64,000 nt of DNA from the NCBI RefSeq assembly GCF_002294725.1, contig NZ_NSFT01000007.1:1-64000 (forward strand). The letters are read 5' to 3'. Under the pieces are notes generated by a model. It was not told the origin of the DNA, did not search any database, and was given only the letters and a program-made list of their open reading frames with translations. The translations under genes were made by a program, and so were the position numbers. Of this stretch, positions 1 through 9,271 are shown piece after piece (the stretch's first letter is position 1; each line of letters begins with the position of its first letter). The stretch comes from Mesorhizobium sp. WSM4313 (GTDB lineage Bacteria > Pseudomonadota > Alphaproteobacteria > Rhizobiales > Rhizobiaceae).

Positions 1-326
1 TCGGCGCATTCTCGCTGCTGGCGCTCCTGCCCGAGCTCGGCAAGCGCTCACCCAAGGCAATCGCCGCGCTCGTCGGCCTTGCCCCGTTCGACAACAAGAG
101 CGGCAAGCTCAACCGCAGGAGCCAGATCCAGGGCGGGCGATCACGTGTGCGCCGCGCCCTCTACATGGCAGCCCTCACTGCCATTCGAACCTGTGAGCGC
201 TTCAAGACCTTCTACACCGCACTTGCTGCCCGGTCGGGCTCCAAGAAGCTCGCTATCATCGCCGTCGCAAGGAAGCTCCTGGTCGTCCTCAACGCTATCA
301 TTCGCGACAAAACCGCATTCGCATGA
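1..326 (+). CDS. IS110-family transposase, C-terminal part (cut by window edge)
   Basis: The reading frame enters from the left edge (first full codon at base 3) and ends with TGA at 324-326, giving about 107 residues. It matches the C-terminal Transposase_20 (IS116/IS110/IS902) domain: an LPELG segment, then IAALVGLAPF, a GGRSRVRRALYMAAL stretch and a basic end with KLLVVLNAIIRD. This half carries the serine-containing part of the DEDD-type recombinase used by IS110 elements. The N-terminal catalytic half lies outside the window, so intactness cannot be judged. Nine bases after the stop begins a palindromic repeat whose left arm is missing, as expected if the element inserted into that palindrome. 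Family assignment is firm; activity is unknown. Confidence 0.85.
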   Translation, partial: GAFSLLALLPELGKRSPKAIAALVGLAPFDNKSGKLNRRSQIQGGRSRVRRALYMAALTAIRTCERFKTFYTALAARSGSKKLAIIAVARKLLVVLNAIIRDKTAFA

Positions 327-335
327 ACACAGTTG

Positions 336-466
336 CCATTCCGTGACCTTGATCGAAGAGCGCAGCGGAGCAGAATTCTGCACCGGTGCTACGCCTTGAG
401 GTCACGGAATGGATCCTCGGGTCTGCGCGCGTCGCTTCGCTCCTTGCTCCGCCCGTGGATGACGAC
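336..466. repeat. Family A palindromic repeat, left arm truncated (A1)
   Basis: The right arm (about 398-466) is a full family A arm: GTCACGGAATGGATCCTCGG, the GCGTCGCTTCGCTCCTTGCT block, then GTGGATGACGA. The core GCAGAATTCTGC is at about 370-381. On the left only CCATTCCGTGACC remains, and the outer hairpin is replaced by the end of the IS110 element. The repeat lies between that transposase and the 3' end of cysK. Confidence 0.85.
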
Positions 467-485
467 CGTGGGGGCGTTAAAGCAC

Positions 486-1466
<981 letters not shown>

Positions 1467-1654
1467 TGGTTTCGCTCCCAAGGCAATGGCACAGGCAGAC
1501 AGAATAAGGCTTTCAGCCGCGCAAGATAGGCTGAGGCTGGAAAATATCCGAGTGGGGCGGTTGCTCAAAAGCGCCCGCGGCCGAAAATGCATTTTCCGCC
1601 AAGCCGGGTTTCAGGAATAGTTTGGCCGAATCCGGGATCGGTTGAGATTGGAAC

Positions 1655-2272
1655 CTATTGGCGCGCCGCTATGGCGGCAGCCGCGCCCATCATGAAGCCG
1701 GCGGCGGTGCGGTTCAGCACCTTCAGCGCGCGCGGCGATTTCAGGAACCAGCGCGCCTTGGCCGCGAGCGCCAGATAAGGCACCAGCACCACGAACAGAA
1801 CCGCCACGGTGAGCATCGCAAGAATCGCGTAGTCGGCGAGCGTGATCGTCTTCAGGTCGACGATGGTCGGCGTGATGGCGAGATAGAAGATCATCGTCTT
1901 GGGATTGCCGAGCGTCACCGTCAGCCCGGCGATGAAGCTCGACACCAGCCCGCCTTTGGCCTTCCGCGCCTCGACGGTCTCGGGCGTGATGCCGCTGGTC
2001 CAGAAGCGCCAGGCGAGGAAAGCAAGATAGGCAACGCCGGCCCATTTGATGGCGAGGAAGACCATGCCGAAGGTCTGCGCGACGAAGGCGAGCCCGAGCA
2101 CGACGGCGGTGAGATAGGTGAGGTCGCCGAGCATCAGGCCGAACGACATGGCAAGCGAGGACCGGAAGCCGGAGCCGAGCGCGCGGGCGACAAGCGCCGT
2201 GACGCCGGGGCCCGGAATGGCGGCGGCGACGCCGAGCGCGGCGCTGTAGGCAAGGAATCCGGCGAGTGTCAT
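1655..2272 (-). CDS. LysE/RhtB-family amino acid exporter
   Basis: The 205-residue inner-membrane protein has the family's length and about six hydrophobic segments. The PGPG motif sits near residues 20-23 in the first helix, and a GNPKTMIFYLA segment in the middle is a hallmark of LysE/RhtB exporters. Members export amino acids or related compounds by proton antiport; the substrate cannot be read from sequence. The gene lies 188 bp upstream of cysK on the same strand, and a link with cysteine or acetylserine export would be speculation. The Shine-Dalgarno sequence is weak, but no alternative start fits better. Confidence 0.9.
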   Translation of the reverse strand: MTLAGFLAYSAALGVAAAIPGPGVTALVARALGSGFRSSLAMSFGLMLGDLTYLTAVVLGLAFVAQTFGMVFLAIKWAGVAYLAFLAWRFWTSGITPETVEARKAKGGLVSSFIAGLTVTLGNPKTMIFYLAITPTIVDLKTITLADYAILAMLTVAVLFVVLVPYLALAAKARWFLKSPRALKVLNRTAAGFMMGAAAAIAARQ

Positions 2273-2423
2273 TGGTTCTGGCCTGGCGTATGTGGGGCTG
2301 GGTTTTTATCACGATGCCGGATCGACGGTAATTCCCTCGCACTGGAATTCGTTACGCCAGCGCGACTGGCACGGGCATTTGGCCGGTCGCCCGGCGGGCG
2401 CCTTGGAGATTGGCTGGAGCGTC

Positions 2424-2618
2424 CCAACCTCGTCATCCACGGGCGGAGCAAGGAGCGAAGCGACGCGCGCAGACCCGAGGATCCATTCCGTGACCTCCGA
2501 GCGCCACAACGGTGCAGAATTCTGCGCCGCTGCACTCTTTGATCAGGGTCACGGAATGGATTCCAGGGTCTCCGCGACGCCGCTTCGCGGCTGCTCCGCC
2601 CTGGAATGACGAGGTTGG
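2424..2618. repeat. Family A palindromic repeat, full length with two unlike arms (A2)
   Basis: This long inverted repeat runs from CCAACCTCGTCAT to ATGACGAGGTTGG, with the core GGTGCAGAATTCTGCGCC at about 2511-2528. The left arm carries the hairpin type ATCCACGGG...CCCGAGGAT and the right arm the type ATTCCAGGG...CCCTGGAAT with a GCCGCTTCGCGGCTGC block, so the two arms come from different sequence variants. It fills most of the 350-bp gap between the lysE-like gene and the sugar dehydrogenase; nothing else is recognised in 2273-2423. Confidence 0.9.
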
Positions 2619-2623
2619 GGGAG

Positions 2624-3964
2624 CTACCCACCATACGCAACACGCCAGATCGTGCCGTTGCCGTCCTCCGTGAGGATCAGCGCGCCGTCCCTGGCCACGG
2701 CGACGCCGACCGGCCGGCCCCAGACCGCGTCGTCGGATATGACGAAGCCGGTGGCGAAGTCCTCGTATTCGCCGGTCGGCTTGCCGTCCTTGAATCTCAG
2801 CCGCACCACCTTGTAGCCGGTGCGGACATTGCGGTTCCACGAGCCGTGCAGCGTGACGAAGGCGTCGCCCTTAAAATCGGCCGGGAAGTTGGCGCCATCA
2901 TAAAAGGCGATGTTGAGTGGCGCCGAATGCGCCTGCATCAGCACGTCCGGAACCGTGACCTTGCCGGCGAGATCGGGGCGGGCGCCCTTGTGGCGCGGGT
3001 CCTCATTGTCGCCGATATAATACCAGGGCCAGCCATAGAAAGCGCCGTCCTTCACGGCGGTGGCATATTCGAAGGGGGTGTTGTCGCCAAGCTCGTCGCG
3101 CTCGTTGACGACGCACCAGAGCGCGCCCGTCGCCGGCTGCATGGTCATGCCGGAACAGTTGCGCAGGCCGGTGGCGACGGTTCTGCGGTTGTTGCCGTCG
3201 GGGTCGAAGGCCAGCACGTCGGCGCGGCCCTGTTCCGGACCCCAGGCCTCGCCCAGCGGCTGCGATTTCGTCCACGCCTCGACACCGCCCTTCGGCTTCG
3301 CGCCCATGTCCTCGGCGATGTTGGAGCCGGAGCCGACCGACAGATAGAGCGTCTTGCCGTCGGGCGAGAAGGCGATGTCGCGCGTCCAGTGGTGGCTGGC
3401 GGGGACTTTGGCGACGATGGTTTCCGGCTTGCCCGACGCTTCCAGGTCACCCTCGCGATAGGGGAAGCGGACGACGCTGTTGCTGTTGGCGACATAGACC
3501 CATTGCGGCTTGTCGCCCGGCGGGTAGAAGGCGATGCCGTAGGGCCGGGTCAGGCCCTTGGCGAAGATCGACTCCTGTGCAGGCTTGGCGCTGCCTTCCG
3601 CCAGGCGATAGACGCGCACCTGGTTCGCCCGGCTCTCGGCAACGAAGAGGTCGCCGTTCGGCGCCACCCGCACGACGCGGGGACTGTCGATGCCGGATGC
3701 GATCAGTTCGGCGGAAAAGCCAGGCGGAAGCTTTGGCTTCGCATCCTCGGGGCGCTCGGTGACGCCGCCGCCGTTCGACGCGGACTCCGTCATGTCGGGT
3801 TTCGGCAAATCCTCAGGTTTCAGCAGCCGGCGCACGCCCGGACGGTCGGCTTTCCAGTCGCCGAAAGCTTTTTCGCCGCTGAGCAAGGGCTGACCGGCCT
3901 GCTGCGCAAAGGCAGCCGTGGCAAAAACCAGCGCGAGGCCCGCAAGGCCGGCGATCCGCATCAT
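2624..3964 (-). CDS. PQQ-dependent sugar dehydrogenase family protein (sorbosone dehydrogenase-like)
   Basis: This is a 446-residue exported beta-propeller protein of the GDH-B/L-sorbosone dehydrogenase family. The N-terminus MMRIAGLAGLALVFATAAFA is a typical signal peptide, placing the enzyme in the periplasm. Family hallmarks include RPYGIAFYPPG, HHWTRDIAFSPDGKTLYLSV, NCSGMTMQPATGALW and GRPVGVAVARDGALILTEDG. I chose the ATG at 3964 because GGAGG lies just upstream; an ATG at 3985 would add seven residues before the signal peptide. Members oxidise aldoses or sorbosone with PQQ, but many are uncharacterised and the substrate here is unknown. No PQQ synthesis genes are in the window. Confidence 0.85.
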   Translation of the reverse strand: MMRIAGLAGLALVFATAAFAQQAGQPLLSGEKAFGDWKADRPGVRRLLKPEDLPKPDMTESASNGGGVTERPEDAKPKLPPGFSAELIASGIDSPRVVRVAPNGDLFVAESRANQVRVYRLAEGSAKPAQESIFAKGLTRPYGIAFYPPGDKPQWVYVANSNSVVRFPYREGDLEASGKPETIVAKVPASHHWTRDIAFSPDGKTLYLSVGSGSNIAEDMGAKPKGGVEAWTKSQPLGEAWGPEQGRADVLAFDPDGNNRRTVATGLRNCSGMTMQPATGALWCVVNERDELGDNTPFEYATAVKDGAFYGWPWYYIGDNEDPRHKGARPDLAGKVTVPDVLMQAHSAPLNIAFYDGANFPADFKGDAFVTLHGSWNRNVRTGYKVVRLRFKDGKPTGEYEDFATGFVISDDAVWGRPVGVAVARDGALILTEDGNGTIWRVAYGG

Positions 3965-4085
3965 GCTGTCCTCCGTCTCTGCCACTATGTCCTGCCTTCG
4001 GGTGCCTCAGTCGATAAGGCCCCGGAGACAGAACATATTGGGCTAACGATCGAAAAGAGAAGCTCGCGCACGTGACTTGCCGGCC

Positions 4086-4283
4086 TCAGGCCTCTTCGGC
4101 ATCCAGGTCGTCGTCGAGGCGCTTTTCCAACTCGACGAGATCAGCCGGCAGGGGCAGGCCCATGGCGCGCATCTCCCTCAATTTCTCGCGCAGCTGCTCC
4201 TGGATCTCGTGCTCGTCCTCGGGCTGGTTCACCATTTCCTCGAGTAGCAGGCTGATCTGGGCCTTGAGCGATTCCAGCGCCAT
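4086..4283 (-). CDS. Small acidic conserved protein, function unknown
   Basis: The 65-residue protein is predicted to be almost entirely helical and strongly acidic, with heptad-like leucines (LKAQISLLLEEMV, IQEQLREKLREM) and a terminal DDDLDAEEA. The start is supported by AAGGAG eight bases upstream. It is encoded just downstream of hrcA on the same strand, with a short palindrome between them, and could be co-transcribed. I do not recognise a characterised family. The coiled-coil pattern suggests a protein-protein contact role, which is inference only. Confidence 0.7.
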   Translation of the reverse strand: MALESLKAQISLLLEEMVNQPEDEHEIQEQLREKLREMRAMGLPLPADLVELEKRLDDDLDAEEA

Positions 4284-4305
4284 GTTCTTCTCCTTAGCAC
4301 CCTCA

Positions 4306-4354
4306 GCTGTGTCGAGGTTCAGGTCAGGCCGGCCTCACCTGAATATCGATACAC
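4306..4354. repeat. Family E palindrome, short form (E1)
   Basis: A 49-bp imperfect palindrome centred on TCAGGTCAGGCCGGCC, with TTCAGGT...ACCTGAA arms and outer TGTCGA...ATCGATACA. The same ends occur at 36838-36973 with about 90 bp more in the middle, so this copy looks internally deleted. It ends directly against the hrcA stop codon and could act as a terminator for hrcA. Confidence 0.75.
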
Positions 4355-5437
4355 CTAACGAAGCATGCGGGAAATCAGTTGTGCAGTGTAATCGACCATC
4401 GGCACGATGCGGGCGTAGTTCAGGCGGGTCGGCCCGATGACGCCAAGCGCGCCGACGACGCGGGCGTCCTTGTCGCGATAGGGGGCGACGACCAGCGAGG
4501 AGCCGGACAGCGAAAACAGCTTGTTCTCCGAGCCGATGAAGATGCGCACGCCCGGCCCCTCTTCGGCGAGATCGAGCAGCTGCAGCAGTCCGTCCTGGGT
4601 TTCCAAATCCTCGAACAGATGGCGAAGCAATTCTATGTCCGCCTGAGCGGTGACGTTTTCCAGGAGGTTGGCGCGGCCGCGCACGATAAGGCGCGCCGGC
4701 AGGCCGCTTTCGGCGCCGGCCCAGACCGCGAGGCCTTTCTCGACCAGATCCTGCGACAGCGTGTCGAGGGCCGCCCTGGTCTCGTCCTTGATGCGGGCGA
4801 TTTCCGCCCGCGCCTCGGCCAGCGTCCGGCCACGGATATGCGCATTGAGGAAATTGGACGCCTCGTGCAGCTGCGACACGGTGGTGCCGGCCGGCAGGTC
4901 GACGACGCGGTTCTCGACATCGCCGTTCTGCGACACCAGCACGGCGAGCGCCTTTGCGGGCTCGAGCTGGATGAATTCGATGTGCTTCAGCGCCACCTCG
5001 TGCTTGGAGGCGAGCACGAGGCCGGCGCCGCGCGACATGCCCGACAGCATCTGGCTGGCCTCGGTCAGCATATGCTCCAGCGTCGCGCCCGAGCCGGAGG
5101 CGCGCACCTGCGCCTCGATGGTGCGGCGCTCGTCGTCGGAAAGGTCGCCCAGCTCCATGAAGGCGTCGACGAAAAAGCGCAGCCCGGTCTGGGTCGGTAG
5201 CCGCCCGGCGGAAACATGCGGCGCGTAGATCAGCCCCAGATGCTCGAGGTCGCTCATCACGTTGCGGATGGTGGCGGGCGACAGCGAGGAGGGCAGGATG
5301 CGCGACAGGCTGCGCGAGCCGACCGGCTCGCCGTCGCGCAGATAGGAATCGACAATCCGCCGGAAGATATCGCGCGAGCGCATGTCGAGTGACTGAAGTA
5401 CCGGCGACTGCGACGTCGGATCGACTGGTTTGTTCAT
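4355..5437 (-). CDS. hrcA: Heat-inducible transcription repressor HrcA
   Basis: The 360-residue cytosolic protein matches the HrcA family over its length: an N-terminal winged-helix region with [22 protein letters not shown] and [28 protein letters not shown] after it, and a C-terminal GAF-like region ending in [19 protein letters not shown]. HrcA represses groESL and dnaK-type operons by binding the CIRCE element with help from GroEL. No convincing CIRCE site is seen in this window, so its targets lie elsewhere. The ATG at 5437 follows AGGAGG at a slightly long spacing. It diverges from rph, a common rhizobial arrangement. Confidence 0.96.
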   Translation of the reverse strand: MNKPVDPTSQSPVLQSLDMRSRDIFRRIVDSYLRDGEPVGSRSLSRILPSSLSPATIRNVMSDLEHLGLIYAPHVSAGRLPTQTGLRFFVDAFMELGDLSDDERRTIEAQVRASGSGATLEHMLTEASQMLSGMSRGAGLVLASKHEVALKHIEFIQLEPAKALAVLVSQNGDVENRVVDLPAGTTVSQLHEASNFLNAHIRGRTLAEARAEIARIKDETRAALDTLSQDLVEKGLAVWAGAESGLPARLIVRGRANLLENVTAQADIELLRHLFEDLETQDGLLQLLDLAEEGPGVRIFIGSENKLFSLSGSSLVVAPYRDKDARVVGALGVIGPTRLNYARIVPMVDYTAQLISRMLR

Positions 5438-5489
5438 TCCGGCGAGAAACCTCCTGCCGAAAGATATAGACTTAAGCTACGGCGGCGCA

Positions 5490-5562
5490 ACCCGGTGCCG
5501 CGCTCGCGGTCACACGGTGCCGCGTTTGCGGTCACCGGTGGCGCGTTCGCAGTCGCGCGGCC
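5490..5562. repeat. Three imperfect 21-23 bp tandem repeats between hrcA and rph
   Basis: The unit is GCG(C/T)T(C/T)GCGGTCAC.CGGTGCC, repeated about three times with increasing divergence. It lies in the divergent promoter region of hrcA and rph. It may come from slippage or hold operator-like sites; no known regulator motif is recognised. Confidence 0.55.
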
Positions 5563-5656
5563 CGTTTTCCTGCGCGGCGTCCTTTTCCTTTGCGACTTGC
5601 CCCGCATGCGTCTACAAGCCGGCCACGATTCCGGAAACGACAAGAAAGAAGGCCGA

Positions 5657-6373
5657 ATGCGCCCCTCCAAACGCCAAGCCGACGAAATGCGCGCCATCTC
5701 CTTCGAGCGCGGCGTCTCCAAGCATGCCGAAGGCTCGTGCCTGGTGAAGTTCGGCGACACGCATGTCCTGTGCACGGCGAGCCTGGAGGAAAAGGTGCCG
5801 GCCTGGATGCGCAATTCCGGCAAGGGCTGGGTGACGGCCGAATACGGGATGCTGCCGCGCTCGACCGGCGAGCGCATGCGGCGCGAAGCTTCCGCCGGCA
5901 AGCAGGGCGGCCGCACGCTGGAGATCCAGCGGCTGATCGGCCGCTCGCTACGCGCCGTGGTCGACCTGCAGGCGCTGGGCGAGCAGCAGATCACCGTCGA
6001 CTGCGACGTCATCCAGGCCGATGGCGGCACCCGCACGGCCTCGATCACCGGCGGCTGGGTGGCGCTCTACGATTGCCTGCGCTGGATGGAAGCGCGCCAG
6101 ATGGTGAGCGTCGCCAAGGTGCTGAAGGACCATGTCGCGGCGATTTCCTGCGGCATCCATGACGGCCAGCCGGTCATCGATCTTGATTACCTGGAGGATT
6201 CCTCGGCCGGCACCGACGCCAATTTCGTCATGACCGGCAAGGGCGGCATCGTCGAGATCCAGGGCACGGCCGAGGGCGAGCCTTTCTCCGAGGAGCAGTT
6301 CGCGGCGCTGATGGGCTTGGCGAAGAAGGGTATTTCGCGCCTGGTGAGCCTGCAGCAGATGGCGGTGGCTTAG
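5657..6373 (+). CDS. rph: Ribonuclease PH
   Basis: RNase PH trims tRNA 3' ends phosphorolytically in the cytosol. The 238-residue product has the family's length and motifs: MRPSKR at the N-terminus, [52 protein letters not shown], and [18 protein letters not shown] with the phosphate/metal site residues. I chose the ATG at 5657 after AAGAAAGAAGG; upstream ATGs at 5495 and 5590 give only low-complexity extensions. It heads a same-strand run rph-VOC-rdgB-hemW interrupted by a repeat. The assignment is secure. Confidence 0.96.
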   Translation: MRPSKRQADEMRAISFERGVSKHAEGSCLVKFGDTHVLCTASLEEKVPAWMRNSGKGWVTAEYGMLPRSTGERMRREASAGKQGGRTLEIQRLIGRSLRAVVDLQALGEQQITVDCDVIQADGGTRTASITGGWVALYDCLRWMEARQMVSVAKVLKDHVAAISCGIHDGQPVIDLDYLEDSSAGTDANFVMTGKGGIVEIQGTAEGEPFSEEQFAALMGLAKKGISRLVSLQQMAVA

Positions 6374-6393
6374 GTTTTCGAATGCCGAGCCTA

Positions 6394-6555
6394 GGCCCCC
6401 CTCTCTGGCCTGCCGGCCATCTCCCCTTCAAGGGGGGAGATTGTATGTCACGCCGGCTTTCGCCAATCACCAATGCTGCAGAAGAGGTGCCGGCGCGGCC
6501 ACAGCTAATCTCCCCCCTTGAGGGGGAGATGCCCGGCAGGGCAGAGAGGGGGGCC
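6394..6555. repeat. Family B inverted repeat (B1)
   Basis: This 162-bp element has near-perfect terminal inverted repeats of about 49 bp, from GGCCCCCCTCTCTGGCCTGC to its mirror. Each arm contains CATCTCCCC...GGGGAGAT, and the centre has TTTCGCCAATCACCAATGCTGCA. Similar elements lie at 11174-11333, 51580-51738 and 59814-59972. Its right end supplies the purine-rich GAGAGGGGGG in front of the next gene. Confidence 0.9.
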
Positions 6556-6557
6556 TC

Positions 6558-6968
6558 GTGATACCCTCCGCAATTCTCGAATCCGCCCTCTACGTCACAG
6601 ACCTACACGCCGCCGAAGCCTTCTACCGCGACATCATCGGCCTCGAAGCCTTGGGCAAGGTCGAAGGGCGCCACGTCTTCTTCCGCTGCGGCGACGGCGT
6701 ATTGCTTCTCTTCAATGCCGACGCTACGAAAATCCCGCCGGCGCCGGACGCTCGGCTGAAGGTGCCGCCGCACGGCACGGCCGGCGAAGGGCACCTCTGC
6801 TTTGCGGCAACCGCCGATGAAATCGCTGCATGGCGCAAGCATCTGTCCGCCAACAACATCGCCATCGAAAGCGATTTTGAATGGCCGCAGGGCGGGCACT
6901 CGATCTATATCCGCGACCCGTCGGGCAATTCGATCGAGTTCGCCGAGCCAAGGATCTGGGGTTTCTGA
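6558..6968 (+). CDS. VOC-family (glyoxalase/bleomycin resistance) protein
   Basis: This 136-residue single-module vicinal-oxygen-chelate protein has [22 protein letters not shown] at the start, a central [12 protein letters not shown] segment, and [13 protein letters not shown] at the end; H and E residues there are candidate metal ligands. The start is a GTG at 6558, with the ribosome binding site GAGAGGGGGG formed by the end of repeat B1. Its TGA overlaps the rdgB ATG by one base (TGATG), so translation is probably coupled. The substrate is unknown; members include glyoxalases, dioxygenases and antibiotic-binding proteins. Confidence 0.88.
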   Translation: MIPSAILESALYVTDLHAAEAFYRDIIGLEALGKVEGRHVFFRCGDGVLLLFNADATKIPPAPDARLKVPPHGTAGEGHLCFAATADEIAAWRKHLSANNIAIESDFEWPQGGHSIYIRDPSGNSIEFAEPRIWGF

Positions 6969-7645
6969 TGCACTCGCTCAACGGAAAAAAGATCGTCGTC
7001 GCCAGCCACAATGAAGGCAAGCTGCGCGAATTGGCCGACCTGATGGCGCCGTTCGGATTCGAGGCGAAATCGGCCAAGGAATACGGCCTGCCCGAACCCG
7101 ACGAGACCGGCACCACCTTCGAGGAGAACGCCTATATCAAGGCATATGCCGCCGCCAAGGCGACCGGCCTGCCGGCGCTGTCGGACGATTCCGGGCTCTG
7201 CGTCGACGCGCTCGACGGCGCGCCCGGTGTCTATACCGCCAACTGGGCCGAGACGCCGGACGGCAGCAGGGATTTCGGCATGGCCATGCAGCGCACCGAG
7301 GTGGCGCTGCAGGAGGTTGGCGCTACGGAGCCCGCGCAGCGCACCGGCCGCTTCGTCGCCGTCATCTGCCTGGCATTTCCCGACGGCGAGGCCGAATATT
7401 ATCGCGGCGAGGCCGAAGGCAGGCTGGTGTGGCCGCCGCGCGGCACGCTCGGCTTCGGCTACGATCCGGTGTTCCTGCCCAACGGTTTCGACAAGACTTT
7501 TGGCGAGATGAGCGCGCAAGAAAAGCATGGCTGGAGGCCCGGCCAGGCGAGGGCGCTTTCGCACCGCGCCCGCGCCTTTCAGAAATTCGCCGAAGTGCGA
7601 TTGAATTTGGCCAGATTGGATTTGGCGCGGTCAGGATCCGCATGA
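6968..7645 (+). CDS. rdgB: XTP/dITP pyrophosphatase (HAM1/RdgB family)
   Basis: This cytosolic house-cleaning enzyme hydrolyses dITP, XTP and related non-canonical nucleotides to monophosphates. The family signature is complete in 225 residues: [12 protein letters not shown] at the N-terminus, [35 protein letters not shown] with the metal and base-binding site, and [13 protein letters not shown] followed by [12 protein letters not shown] and SHRARA. The ATG at 6968 overlaps the preceding VOC gene by one base, and the end overlaps hemW by four bases (ATGA), indicating a coupled operon. Confidence 0.95.
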   Translation: MHSLNGKKIVVASHNEGKLRELADLMAPFGFEAKSAKEYGLPEPDETGTTFEENAYIKAYAAAKATGLPALSDDSGLCVDALDGAPGVYTANWAETPDGSRDFGMAMQRTEVALQEVGATEPAQRTGRFVAVICLAFPDGEAEYYRGEAEGRLVWPPRGTLGFGYDPVFLPNGFDKTFGEMSAQEKHGWRPGQARALSHRARAFQKFAEVRLNLARLDLARSGSA

Positions 7646-8814
7646 GCGCAGTGCCCCTACCGCTCGACCGCAGCCCCGGCTTCGGCGTCTATATCCACTG
7701 GCCGTTCTGCGCGGCCAAGTGCCCTTACTGCGACTTCAACAGCCATGTCCGCCACCAGCCGGTCGACCAGGAGCGTTTTGCCCGCGCCTTCGAGACGGAG
7801 CTAAAGACCATGCGGGCCCGCACCGGGCCACGCGAGGTGACCAGCATCTTTCTCGGCGGCGGCACGCCGTCGCTGATGAAGCCGGAAACGGTGGCCGCCG
7901 TCCTGGAGGCCGTGGCGAAGAACTGGACGGTGCCGGCCGGCATCGAGGTGACGCTGGAAGCCAACCCGTCCTCGGTCGAAGCCGAGCGTTTCCGCGGCTA
8001 TCGCGCCGCCGGCGTCAACCGCGTCTCGCTCGGCGTGCAGGCGCTGAACGACAAGGATCTGCGCTTTCTCGGCCGACTGCACAATGTCGAGGAGGCGCTG
8101 CACGCCATTGGCCTCGCGCGCGAAATCTTCCCGCGGCTGTCCTTCGACCTGATCTACGCGCGGCCAGGCCAGACGCCGGAGGCGTGGGGGGCGGAGCTGG
8201 AACAGGCGATCGGCCATGCCGTCGACCATCTTTCGCTCTATCAGCTGACCATCGAGGAAGGCACGCCCTTCCACGCGCTTTACGCGGCACGCAAATTCAC
8301 GCTGCCCGACAATGATCATGCTGCCGACCTCTACGCGCTGACGCAGGAGGCAACGGCGGCGCAAGGCCTGCCGGCCTATGAGATTTCCAACCACGCGCGG
8401 CCGGGAGCCGAGAGCCGGCACAACCTCACCTATTGGCGCTATGGCGAATATGTCGGCGTCGGCCCCGGCGCGCATGGCCGCTTCGTCGAGAACGGCCGCC
8501 GCACGGTGACCATCGCGGAAAGAATGCCGGAAACCTGGGCCAATCTGGTCGAGGCCAAAGGCCACGGCGTCACCGGCGGCGAGATCCTGACGCGTTCCGA
8601 GGAGGCGGACGAGTTCCTGCTGATGGGACTGCGGCTGGCCGAAGGCATCGACCTGCAGCGCTACGAGGCGCTCTCGGGTCGCGGCCTTTCAAGCGCGCGG
8701 CTTTCGGTGCTGCAGGAAGAAGGCCTGGTGGCGCCTGTCGGCAACGCCCGCCTGCGCGCCACGACGGCGGGGATGATCGTGCTGGATGCGGTGGTGGCGG
8801 ATTTGGCCAGGTAG
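7642..8814 (+). CDS. hemW: HemW-like radical SAM protein (heme chaperone family)
   Basis: The 390-residue protein has the radical SAM cluster motif CAAKCPYC (C23, C27, C30) followed by DFNSH, and [12 protein letters not shown], which are typical of HemW, formerly annotated as oxygen-independent coproporphyrinogen oxidase-like. HemW proteins bind heme and pass it to respiratory targets rather than acting as HemN. Other family segments are [32 protein letters not shown] and [10 protein letters not shown]. The ATG at 7642 overlaps the rdgB stop by four bases, and rdgB-hemW adjacency is common in alphaproteobacteria. True HemN cannot be fully excluded by eye. Confidence 0.9.
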   Translation: MSAVPLPLDRSPGFGVYIHWPFCAAKCPYCDFNSHVRHQPVDQERFARAFETELKTMRARTGPREVTSIFLGGGTPSLMKPETVAAVLEAVAKNWTVPAGIEVTLEANPSSVEAERFRGYRAAGVNRVSLGVQALNDKDLRFLGRLHNVEEALHAIGLAREIFPRLSFDLIYARPGQTPEAWGAELEQAIGHAVDHLSLYQLTIEEGTPFHALYAARKFTLPDNDHAADLYALTQEATAAQGLPAYEISNHARPGAESRHNLTYWRYGEYVGVGPGAHGRFVENGRRTVTIAERMPETWANLVEAKGHGVTGGEILTRSEEADEFLLMGLRLAEGIDLQRYEALSGRGLSSARLSVLQEEGLVAPVGNARLRATTAGMIVLDAVVADLAR

Positions 8815-8909
8815 CGCGGCAGCCAATTGATTTGTCAGTCTGCGCGATGATGTTAGATATTTGGCTTGCCTAGCCGAATGCCATTTCCATGCATCCAATG
8901 GGACCTGCA

Positions 8910-9251
8910 ATGAAGTTCCTGATCCATGAGACGCTGCGAACTTTAAACACGGATGATGTTTTTGAGTTTGGATTGACCGAGATTTCGAAATCCCATGAGC
9001 ATCCCGACCTCTATGAAGCAGTGACCGTGTTCATCAGAAACCAGAAATCGAAGAAACACAAAACATCGGGCTTGAGCGAGTTTGACGTCGTGCGCAGCTT
9101 CATGACTTATGTCGGGGATAAATCTAAGGACAATCGCAAAAGACGATTCGATAGAATTCGACTTGAACGGACTTACTCTGGATCAGTACATACCGCTTAC
9201 GAAATCAATACGCGAGATTATGGACGAGTAGCGCTGGTTTTCCCTCTCTGA
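8910..9251 (+). CDS. Hypothetical protein, base composition unlike its neighbours
   Basis: The protein has 113 residues from the ATG at 8910, which has TGGGA upstream; in-frame ATGs at 8898 and 8889 are alternatives. I do not recognise the family. It is lysine-rich in the middle (RNQKSKKHKTSG, DKSKDNRKRRFDRIRLER), lacks a signal peptide or membrane segment, and ends TRDYGRVALVFPL. The DNA is clearly richer in A and T than the flanking genes and uses codons such as TTT, AAA and AGA more often, suggesting recent transfer. It is flanked by hemW and a family A palindrome. Whether it is expressed is uncertain. Confidence 0.55.
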   Translation: MKFLIHETLRTLNTDDVFEFGLTEISKSHEHPDLYEAVTVFIRNQKSKKHKTSGLSEFDVVRSFMTYVGDKSKDNRKRRFDRIRLERTYSGSVHTAYEINTRDYGRVALVFPL

Positions 9252-9271
9252 GATGTGGCGTTTCCCGCGCG

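Noticed and set aside
4290..4325. A CIRCE-like half-site (TTAGCACCC) near hrcA
   Set aside because: Only the left half resembles TTAGCACTC; the inverted right half is absent, and the site is downstream of hrcA, within the start region of the small acidic gene and repeat E1.
5490..5562. Short tandem repeats as a possible CRISPR array
   Set aside because: Units are adjacent with no spacers and are imperfect; no cas genes are in the window.
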